DNA of 46,704 bases, taken from NCBI GenBank assembly GCA_910577645.1, contig CAJTOL010000025.1:1-46704 (forward strand), read 5' to 3'. Under the pieces are notes generated by a model, which did no database searches, was not told the origin of the DNA, and worked only from the letters and a program-made list of their open reading frames with translations. This document shows, one piece after another, positions 40,108 to 46,704 of this stretch; within the stretch, counting starts at the first letter, position 1; the number at the start of each line of letters is the position of its first letter. A program made the position numbers and the translations under genes. Source of the stretch: an uncultured Lachnospiraceae bacterium (GTDB lineage Bacteria > Bacillota > Clostridia > Lachnospirales > Lachnospiraceae).

Positions 40108-42492
40108 TTACTTAAATGTAACGATTGTGACGCCGGTATCTCCTTCACCAAATTCGCCTAACCGGAAATCTTTTACATATTTCAGCCGTTTTAAGTGTTT
40201 GTGTACTCCGGCCTTTAATGCGCCGGTGCCCCGGCCGTGAACAACCCGGACTTGAGGAAGATGGGCCAGATAGGCGTCATCTAAATATTTATCCAGAACA
40301 GGAAGGGCCTCATCTACGGTCATGCCGATTAAATTCACTTCAGGAGAGATGGAAACAGACTTGCTCATCTTAATTTTGCCGCTGCCGGTATTGGCCCGTT
40401 TATTTTCAAGAGTGGGGCCGGACACATCCTGCTCATGAAGAAGCTCCAGATCCTTAATATTCACCAGAGATCGAAGGATTCCCATCTGGACATAGAGATC
40501 CCCCTTGGCGTTGGGAAGGGAGCTTACGGTGCCCTTTAAATTCATGGTAAGAACCTGTACGCCGTCACCAATTTTTAACTTTTTGGGAGAAATGGTCTGT
40601 TTGGGGCCTTTCTGTTTTATAGCCAGGCGCTGGTCTGCGTCTTTTAACTTGTCCCGGAGACGGGCCCGTTCCGCCTCTAAAGCCTTGTTGTCAATGCCGG
40701 AATTAGCGGCCATCTTATTAATATTTTTGATAGTCTGGTCTGCCGTATCCTTTGCATCCTGAAGGATTCGCTTTGCTTCCTCTGAAGCGCTGCGGATCAA
40801 CTTTTCCCGGCGTTCCTCCAGCCGTTCTTCCTTTTGCGTCAGGCGGGCTTTGAGTAGGGAAATTTCGTTTTTGTAGGAAGCAATCTCTGCCTGCTCTTTT
40901 TCAATGGTAAGCCTGCTTTCCTCCAGATGGGCAAGAAGATCCTCAAAATCCTCCTCCCCGCTTTCGATGTGGGTTTTGGCATCGGCAATAATGTAATCGG
41001 GAAGGCCCAGCTTTTTAGAGATGGCAAAGGCGTTGCTTTTGCCGGGGATACCAATAAGCAGACGGTAGGTGGGCCGGAGAGTTTCCACATCAAACTCACA
41101 GCAGGCATTTTCCACACCAGGCGCGGACAGGGCAAATACCTTTAATTCGCTGTAATGGGTGGTTGCCATAGTCCGGCACTGCATATTGTGAAGGAAAGAC
41201 AAAATGGCAATAGCCAGGGCCGCCCCTTCTGTAGGATCCGTACCGGCGCCTAATTCATCAAAAAGGCACAGGGATTTGGCGTCAGCTTCCGCCAGGATCT
41301 TTACAATATTGGTCATATGGGCTGAGAAAGTACTGAGGCTTTGCTCAATGCTCTGCTCGTCCCCAATGTCAGCAAAAACCTGGTTAAATACGGACAGCTC
41401 AGAGCCGTCAAAGGCCGGAATATGGAGGCCTGACTGGCCCATGAGGGTAAAAAGTCCTACGGTTTTTAAGGAGACGGTTTTACCGCCGGTGTTGGGGCCG
41501 GTTACAATCAGCAGGTCAAATTCTTTCCCCAGACGGACAGTAATGGGAACTACCTTCTGAGGATCCAGCAAGGGGTGGCGGCCGTCCTTGATATGAATAA
41601 ACCCTTTATTATTAAATTTTGGCTCGCTGCCTTTGTAGTGGCGGGAGAGAGCGGCTTTAGCAAAAATAAAGTCCAGCTTGGCAAGGACTGCCTGGTTGGT
41701 TTTCAGCGTTTCGGTATAAGGAGCCGTTTGATTGCTCAGATCCGCAAGAACTGCTTCGATTTCCTTTTTTTCCTGGATCTCCAGCTCGCGAAGCTCATTA
41801 TTCAGCTTGATAATGGCCATGGGTTCAATAAAAAGAGTGGAGCCGGTAGAAGACTGGTCATGAATCATACCGGCCACCTGGCCTTTGTACTCCGCTTTAA
41901 CCGGAAGGCAATACCGGCCATCCCGCATGGTAATTACCGCATCCTGGAGATAGGTTCGGCTGGAATTTAAAATAGAATTCAGCTGGGTATGGATCCGATC
42001 TCCGATTCCCCGCATCTGACGGCGCACATGGCGGAGCCCCGGACTGGCGTCGTCGCTTATCTCATCCTCAGAAAGGATGCACCGCTTAATCTCTGTATTT
42101 AATGGAGTTAAAGGCTCCAGGGTCCGGAACATTTCTTCCAGAGAGTCGTTGGGAAGCTCAGACTCTTCATGACGGCCGTAGGACTTGGCTCTGGCGGCAA
42201 CGGTAAGCTGGGAGCTTATGGCCAGAAGCTCCAATATGCCTAAAGCGCTTCCGATTTCCAGCCGCTTTAAAGAGTCTAAAATGCTGTGGATGCCAGAAAA
42301 GGAGATGCTTCCTTTCTGCCGCACCCGGGTTAAAGCGTCTGTGGTTTCTGTCTGGTTTTGTATGATCTCCTCCAGATTGGAAGAGGGAACCAAAGCCTGG
42401 CAGAGATCCCTTCCCAGAGGGGAGGTGGCATACTCTGCAAGCTTTGCAATTATCTTATTGTATTCTAAAGTTTGTAATGCTTTTTGATTCAT
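40108..42492 (-). CDS. mutS2: Endonuclease MutS2
   Basis: A 794-residue MutS2 ATPase. Homologues suppress homologous recombination and rescue collided ribosomes. N-terminal core and clamp helices are followed by Walker A TGPNTGGKT (331-339), Walker B LCLFDELGAGTDPTEGAAL and MATTHYSELK. A long coiled coil covers about 490-600, and the C-terminal Smr nuclease domain is at about 720-794 (VHGRGTGALKAGVHKHL). I place the start at the ATG 42492, preceded by TTGGAGGT; the longer frame would begin at TTG 42504. It leads the run that continues into the two-component system. Confidence 0.95.
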   Translation of the reverse strand: MNQKALQTLEYNKIIAKLAEYATSPLGRDLCQALVPSSNLEEIIQNQTETTDALTRVRQKGSISFSGIHSILDSLKRLEIGSALGILELLAISSQLTVAARAKSYGRHEESELPNDSLEEMFRTLEPLTPLNTEIKRCILSEDEISDDASPGLRHVRRQMRGIGDRIHTQLNSILNSSRTYLQDAVITMRDGRYCLPVKAEYKGQVAGMIHDQSSTGSTLFIEPMAIIKLNNELRELEIQEKKEIEAVLADLSNQTAPYTETLKTNQAVLAKLDFIFAKAALSRHYKGSEPKFNNKGFIHIKDGRHPLLDPQKVVPITVRLGKEFDLLIVTGPNTGGKTVSLKTVGLFTLMGQSGLHIPAFDGSELSVFNQVFADIGDEQSIEQSLSTFSAHMTNIVKILAEADAKSLCLFDELGAGTDPTEGAALAIAILSFLHNMQCRTMATTHYSELKVFALSAPGVENACCEFDVETLRPTYRLLIGIPGKSNAFAISKKLGLPDYIIADAKTHIESGEEDFEDLLAHLEESRLTIEKEQAEIASYKNEISLLKARLTQKEERLEERREKLIRSASEEAKRILQDAKDTADQTIKNINKMAANSGIDNKALEAERARLRDKLKDADQRLAIKQKGPKQTISPKKLKIGDGVQVLTMNLKGTVSSLPNAKGDLYVQMGILRSLVNIKDLELLHEQDVSGPTLENKRANTGSGKIKMSKSVSISPEVNLIGMTVDEALPVLDKYLDDAYLAHLPQVRVVHGRGTGALKAGVHKHLKRLKYVKDFRLGEFGEGDTGVTIVTFK

Positions 42493-42612
42493 AAATACCT
42501 CCAATTCGCTTGTATAAAGTATACCATAAAATTTTTTATTTACTATCTTTTTCTTGCATAAAAACCATGAAAACCTTATAATAGGAATAGGCCGTCTGAA
42601 GGAGGTAATATT

Positions 42613-43941
42613 GTGCCGAACAGTAACAGCCCTGATGAAAAGAAAGAAAAAGTTACAGAGGAAAAGCGGGAATTTATAAAAGAGCGGATTGTAAAGCCCC
42701 CAATGACAAAGAGGCAGATTGCTGCCAGGGCGTTTACACTTTTATTTTCTGCGGTTTTTTTTGGTATTATTGCGGCGGTAACCTTTGTTATTACCGCGCC
42801 TTTTGCCAAAATTTACCTGGCAGAAGAGACGGAGTCCGAGACTTCGGTAACCATACCTACGGATGCGGAGCCTACGGTTTTGGAGCCGCCGTCCACCGAG
42901 GCGAGACTGGAAGAAAGTACGTCGGAGGAGCTTTTGGAAGAGCTTATCCGCAAGGAGATAGCAGAATATAAATTTTCCGAAAAGGATTGGAAAGTCTTTT
43001 ACAGCACATTAAAAGAGAATGTGAAGGAAGCAGAATATGGACTGGTGACGGTCACATCTGTTATCAAGCAGACGGATTTATTTAATAATCCGGTGGAAAA
43101 CTCCGGAAAGTTTTCCGGTGCTGTCATAGCGGAGACCCCAAAGGAATATTTAATCCTGACTACTGCAACGGCCGCAGTAGGAGCGGATTCCATCCAGGTT
43201 ACGGTAAGCGGCGGGCAGCAGATTACCGGCCGTCTGGTGGGAGCAGACAGTATTGCCGGACTGGCAGTGATAAGCATTGAGATAGCACAGATTGAAGAGA
43301 ACAGCCGTCAGCAGATCAAGGTATTGGAGTTAGGGAATTCTTACGCGGTGCAGAGAGGAGAGCTTTTGACTGCGGTAGGAAGTCCTGCAGGCTATCCCCA
43401 ATCCAGCGCATATGGGCCGGTAACCTATGTCAGGGAAAATGTTCAGGTTACAGACGGCACCAGCCAGCTGTTTTATGTGGATGTGCCGGGAAATGCGGCA
43501 AAGGGAACTTTCCTTATAGACAGTGAGAGCCGGATTATAGGATGGGTAACCAATGATTTTCAGACAGAAGCCAGCGGTAACCTGGCGGCAGTGAGAACCA
43601 TATCCGATTATAAATATATTTTGGAGAGACTTTCCAATGGGATTCCCATACCTTATTTTGGTATTATGGGCCAGACCGTAAGTAAGGAAGAGCTGGAGGC
43701 CGGATTGCCGGCCGGGATTTATGTAAATCGTGCGGTAAATGACAGCCCGGCATATCAGGCGGGAATCCAGGCTGGAGATATTATTACGGAAGTAAACAAT
43801 ATCGTTGTAGATACCCGGCAGAGCTGGCGGGAGATGATGGATAATCTGGAAGCGGGCTCTATTATCCCTGTAAAGGTGCAGCGGTACAGTCGGGATGCAT
43901 ATACAGAATTAGAATATCAGGTAACAGTCGGAGCCAGGTAA
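42613..43941 (+). CDS. HtrA-like pseudoprotease with PDZ domain, membrane-anchored
   Basis: A 442-residue protein with HtrA/DegP layout: cytoplasmic basic N terminus (1-38), one membrane helix (about 39-62), acidic linker (70-115), trypsin-like domain (about 140-335) and PDZ (about 345-438, PAGIYVNRAVNDSPAYQAGIQAGDIITEVN). All three catalytic positions are lost: the NHVV region reads TTATAAV (183-189), the DLAV Asp is Gly216 (AGLAVISI), and GNSGGP reads GNAAKG (Ala295). It should bind but not cut peptides. The start is GTG at 42613, preceded by AAGGAGG. Transcribed divergently from mutS2. Confidence 0.88.
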   Translation: MPNSNSPDEKKEKVTEEKREFIKERIVKPPMTKRQIAARAFTLLFSAVFFGIIAAVTFVITAPFAKIYLAEETESETSVTIPTDAEPTVLEPPSTEARLEESTSEELLEELIRKEIAEYKFSEKDWKVFYSTLKENVKEAEYGLVTVTSVIKQTDLFNNPVENSGKFSGAVIAETPKEYLILTTATAAVGADSIQVTVSGGQQITGRLVGADSIAGLAVISIEIAQIEENSRQQIKVLELGNSYAVQRGELLTAVGSPAGYPQSSAYGPVTYVRENVQVTDGTSQLFYVDVPGNAAKGTFLIDSESRIIGWVTNDFQTEASGNLAAVRTISDYKYILERLSNGIPIPYFGIMGQTVSKEELEAGLPAGIYVNRAVNDSPAYQAGIQAGDIITEVNNIVVDTRQSWREMMDNLEAGSIIPVKVQRYSRDAYTELEYQVTVGAR

Positions 43942-44052
43942 AACCACCTGGCTTTCTTGCCACATAAAAGCCTTCCTGAGGGACAAAACGCTTTACGGAA
44001 ATTTTTTAACCCAGTCCACGGGAGGCACACAGGGAAAGGAGACAGTAAGAAA

Positions 44053-45000
44053 GTGAAGTACATTAATATGTTTCGGGAAGGGAATCATGTATCAGAAGTA
44101 TATCTGTGCAAAAACAAACAGATTCAGCTGACCAAAAACGGGAAAGAATACGGAAACCTGGTGCTTCAGGATAAGACGGGCACTATTGACGGTAAGATTT
44201 GGGATTTGGGCTCCCCTGGCGTGGGAAACTTTGAGACCATGGATTATGTATACATAGATGGGGATGTAACCGTATTTCAGGGAACCAATCAGCTTAACAT
44301 CCGCCGTATCCGTAAAGCCAGGGAAGAAGAATATATTCCGGCGGACTACCTGCCAGTATCCAAGAAAAATATTGGAAAAATGTATGAGGAACTGACCGGG
44401 CTGATTCAGACTATAAAAAATCCGTATTTAAATAAACTGGTAAGCAGCTACTTTATTGAGGATCCGGAATTTGCCAAAGCATTTCAGTTTCATTCTGCGG
44501 CCAAAAGCGTCCATCATGGCTTTGTAGGCGGATTGCTGGAGCATACATTAAGCGTTGCCAAGCTATGCGATTATTATGCTTCTTATTATCCTGGAATTAA
44601 CCGGGATCTGCTGTTGTCTGCCGCAATTTTCCATGATATTGGAAAGCTTAAGGAATTATCTGTGTTCCCGGAAAATGATTATACAGATGACGGTCAGCTT
44701 TTGGGGCATATTATCATTGGAACAGAGATGATCGGCCAGCGGATCCGGACTATACGGGGATTTCCGCCGCGGCTGGCGGCAGAGCTGAAGCACTGTATTT
44801 TGGCTCATCACGGGGAATTAGAGTACGGTTCTCCCAAAAAGCCGGCTCTTTTAGAGGCATTGGCATTAAATTTTGCAGATAACACGGATGCAAAAATGGA
44901 GACTATGCTGGAGGCATTAAGCGCCGGGGGAGAGAATACCGGATGGCTTGGCTATAATAAGTTCCTGGAAAGCAATATCCGCAAGACTACGGAGAAATAG
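44053..45000 (+). CDS. YhaM-like 3'-5' exoribonuclease
   Basis: A 315-residue protein of the YhaM/CBF1 family, which degrades RNA and single-stranded DNA 3' to 5'. An OB-fold nucleic-acid-binding domain is at about 10-95 (YLCKNKQIQLTKNGKEYGNLVLQDKTGTIDGKIWD). The HD hydrolase domain is at about 150-290, with SVHHGFVGGLLEHT, FHDIGKLKE and CILAHHGELEYGSP. The start is GTG at 44053, with AAAGGAGA upstream; an in-frame ATG at 43957 lacks a site. It lies 111 bases after the pseudoprotease gene and 3 bases before the methyltransferase. Confidence 0.92.
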   Translation: MKYINMFREGNHVSEVYLCKNKQIQLTKNGKEYGNLVLQDKTGTIDGKIWDLGSPGVGNFETMDYVYIDGDVTVFQGTNQLNIRRIRKAREEEYIPADYLPVSKKNIGKMYEELTGLIQTIKNPYLNKLVSSYFIEDPEFAKAFQFHSAAKSVHHGFVGGLLEHTLSVAKLCDYYASYYPGINRDLLLSAAIFHDIGKLKELSVFPENDYTDDGQLLGHIIIGTEMIGQRIRTIRGFPPRLAAELKHCILAHHGELEYGSPKKPALLEALALNFADNTDAKMETMLEALSAGGENTGWLGYNKFLESNIRKTTEK

Positions 45001-45003
45001 GGA

Positions 45004-46383
45004 ATGAAGAAAAATGAAGAGTTTATTATTAAGATAGAGGACATGAGCGAGGACGGAGCCGGCATTGGAAAGCAGGACGGATACATTTGGTTTGTCAAAG
45101 ATACCGTTATCGGCGATGTGATCCGGGCCGGGGCTATGAAGATGAAGAAAAATTATGGATTTGCCCGGCTTATAGAGGTTCTCACCCCATCCGGGAACCG
45201 GATTCAGCCCCGGTGCCCGGTGGCCAGGCAATGCGGGGGATGCCAGCTCCAGGCCATGGATTACCAGGCCCAGCTTCAGTTTAAGGAAAGGAAGGTTTAC
45301 AGCAATTTATGCCGCATTGGAGGCCTGAAAGACCTGAAACCGGAGGATATGGAACCCATTATGGGGATGGAAGATCCCTGGAGATACCGCAATAAAGCCC
45401 AATTTCCCTTTGGAACCGATAAAAACGGCAGGATTATCACCGGTTTTTACGCCGGACGTACCCATGCGATTATTGAGCATGAGGACTGTCTGCTGGGAAT
45501 AGAAGAAAATAAAAAAATCCTGGACATTATAAAAGCCTTTATGGAAGAATACCGGGGGGAAGGTCTGGAGCCTTATGACGAGATAACCCATAAAGGCTTA
45601 GTTCGTCATGCTCTGATTCGAAAAGGATTTGCTACCGGAGAGTTGATGGTTTGCCTGGTAATAAACGGCCGCAGGCTTCCCCGCAGTGAAGAGCTGGTAA
45701 AACGGCTTTTATCCCTTCCGGGGATGACCAGCATTTCCTATAGCATTAATATGGAAAGTACCAATGTAATCCTGGGGACAGAGGTGGTCAACCTTTACGG
45801 CCCGGGATATATTATTGATAAAATCGGGGATATCAAATACCGGATTTCCCCCTTGTCCTTCTACCAGGTTAATCCGGGGCAGACAAAAAAGCTTTACCAG
45901 ACCGCCCTGGAATTTGCCGGTCTTACCGGGGGAGAGACCGTGTGGGATTTGTACTGCGGTATTGGAACCATTTCCTTATTTCTGGCCCAGAAGGCAGGAA
46001 AGGTCTATGGAGTGGAAATCATTCCTCAGGCTATTGACGACGCCCGTACCAATGCCCGGTTAAACAATCTGGAAAATGTAGAATTCTTTGTTGGCAAGGC
46101 AGAAGAGGTTCTGCCGGAACAATACGAGAAAAACCATATCACCGCTGATGTTATTGTAGTAGATCCGCCCCGGAAGGGCTGCGATCCCCTTTGCCTGGAC
46201 ACCATTATCAGAATGTCGCCGGAGAGGGTGGTTTACGTAAGCTGCGATTCCGCAACCCTGGCCCGGGATGTGAAGTATTTGGGGGAGAATGGGTATGAGG
46301 TGAAGCGGGTCCGGTGTTGTGATATGTTTGGGCATTCGGGGCATGTTGAGACAGTGGTCTTGATGTCAAAAGTGAAAGAGTAA
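45004..46383 (+). CDS. 23S rRNA (uracil-C5)-methyltransferase, RlmD/TrmA family
   Basis: A 459-residue SAM-dependent RNA methyltransferase. The N-terminal TRAM domain (about 1-60) has EDMSEDGAGIGKQDG. A [4Fe-4S] site is formed by Cys71, Cys77, Cys80 (CPVARQCGGC) and probably Cys162. The SAM motif is VWDLYCGIGTISLFLAQ (about 313-329), followed by VDPPRKGCDP (387-396) and catalytic Cys414 in YVSCDSATLARD. Firmicutes carry one or more such enzymes acting on 23S U747/U1939; I cannot tell which here. A good terminator follows. Confidence 0.92.
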   Translation: MKKNEEFIIKIEDMSEDGAGIGKQDGYIWFVKDTVIGDVIRAGAMKMKKNYGFARLIEVLTPSGNRIQPRCPVARQCGGCQLQAMDYQAQLQFKERKVYSNLCRIGGLKDLKPEDMEPIMGMEDPWRYRNKAQFPFGTDKNGRIITGFYAGRTHAIIEHEDCLLGIEENKKILDIIKAFMEEYRGEGLEPYDEITHKGLVRHALIRKGFATGELMVCLVINGRRLPRSEELVKRLLSLPGMTSISYSINMESTNVILGTEVVNLYGPGYIIDKIGDIKYRISPLSFYQVNPGQTKKLYQTALEFAGLTGGETVWDLYCGIGTISLFLAQKAGKVYGVEIIPQAIDDARTNARLNNLENVEFFVGKAEEVLPEQYEKNHITADVIVVDPPRKGCDPLCLDTIIRMSPERVVYVSCDSATLARDVKYLGENGYEVKRVRCCDMFGHSGHVETVVLMSKVKE

Positions 46384-46407
46384 GGAAGCCTCAAAAGGCT
46401 TGAAATC

Positions 46408-46463
46408 AAGGGATTCTGAAGATATTTCCCTTAAACGGGAGGTATCTTTGGAATCCCTTTTTT
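46408..46463 (+). terminator. Terminator after the methyltransferase gene
   Basis: AAGGGATTCTGAAGATATTTC (46408 on) pairs with the segment ending GAATCCCTT at 46459, followed by TTTTTTG. Confidence 0.8.
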
Positions 46464-46585
46464 GTTTGCTTTCAAATCAGACTGACCACCGTAAAAACAC
46501 AGGTGGAGGCTACAGAAACGTTTTTTGCTTTATTGAGACTGTAGGTTTGTTGGAAAACGGCTGCGGCGGAGAGGGCGAGACTGTA

Positions 46586-46704
46586 TGATTATTCTAATGC
46601 TTGAGAGCCACCAATTTAATCCTTGGGAGCCACTTATAATTTAATGCTTGAGAGCCATTACAATATACTAGATATAGTACATCTATTATTTACCGCTTAT
46701 AACA
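46586..46704 (+). mobile_element. Left end of an insertion sequence (IS21-like?), continues past the window
   Basis: Starts with TGATTATTCTAATGCTTGAG at 46586, nearly identical to the remnant end at 21929. Two further internal copies of the motif follow: TTTAATCCTTGGGAGCCA (46615-46632) and TTTAATGCTTGAGAGCCA (46640-46657). Terminal TG plus repeated internal transposase-like sites resembles IS21-family ends. No transposase reading frame starts within the remaining bases, so the family is a guess. Confidence 0.5.

Noticed and set aside
46400..46588. A 62-codon plus-strand frame after the methyltransferase gene
   Set aside because: It lies over the terminator hairpin and runs into the insertion-sequence end, with no ribosome binding site.
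1..46704. CRISPR array, prophage, restriction-modification or toxin-antitoxin module
   Set aside because: No regularly spaced repeats, no cas, phage structural, integrase, methyltransferase-restriction pairs or typical small toxin/antitoxin pairs were seen. The nuclease/ATPase pair at 22054-24965 fits YhaN/YhaO rather than a recognised defence system.

Overview
The window looks like chromosomal DNA of a spore-forming, anaerobic Clostridia species, most likely Lachnospiraceae. The support is internal: strong AGGAGG-type ribosome binding sites, spore genes (spoVG, yyaC), a GlgC/GlgD pair, a TSCPD protein, DUF5711, YhaM and MutS2, and several small proteins of a Lachnospiraceae type. No phage, plasmid, CRISPR or restriction genes were seen.

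Layout. 1-240: tRNA-Glu (cut by the window edge), tRNA-Cys and a terminator. 239-3350: an ECF-like sigma factor, a DUF2461 protein and rpoN (sigma-54). 3474-11989: a sulfur/cysteine block with a cysteine desulfidase-family enzyme, a sigma-54 enhancer-binding regulator, a CoA-disulfide reductase/rhodanese fusion, a MalY/PatB-type C-S lyase, a DAACS-family symporter and a tiny glutaredoxin-like protein. Three near-consensus sigma-54 promoters and palindromic TGGTTAA/TTAACCA candidate enhancer sites lie in its two divergent intergenic regions. I read it as a sigma-54-controlled system for taking up and degrading cysteine/cystine and handling the sulfide and persulfide produced.

12056-21892: mixed housekeeping and unknown genes (TSCPD protein, Na+/H+-type antiporter, mtnN, pgi, a YheO-like regulator divergent from ridA, several orphans). 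It also holds a candidate structured leader RNA (15375-15504) and an array of three hairpins (18317-18429). 21929-24965: a small insertion-sequence-end remnant, then a YhaN/YhaO-like (SbcC/SbcD-like) pair. 25079-34148: asnS, glgC-glgD, spoVG, yyaC, a LysM membrane protein, DUF5711 and a ROK glucokinase. 34243-35833: AT-rich DNA with two orphan membrane or secreted proteins.

35942-42492 (minus strand): mutS2, a response regulator, a histidine kinase and two cell-wall-binding repeat proteins, packed so tightly that they look like one transcription unit. 42613-46383 (plus strand): a HtrA-like protein lacking all three catalytic residues, a YhaM-like 3'-5' exoribonuclease and an RlmD/TrmA-type RNA methyltransferase. 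From 46586 the sequence matches the 21929 repeat and looks like the end of an insertion sequence continuing past the window.

Limits: all names come from reading motifs and recalled family resemblance. No search, folding or alignment was run.
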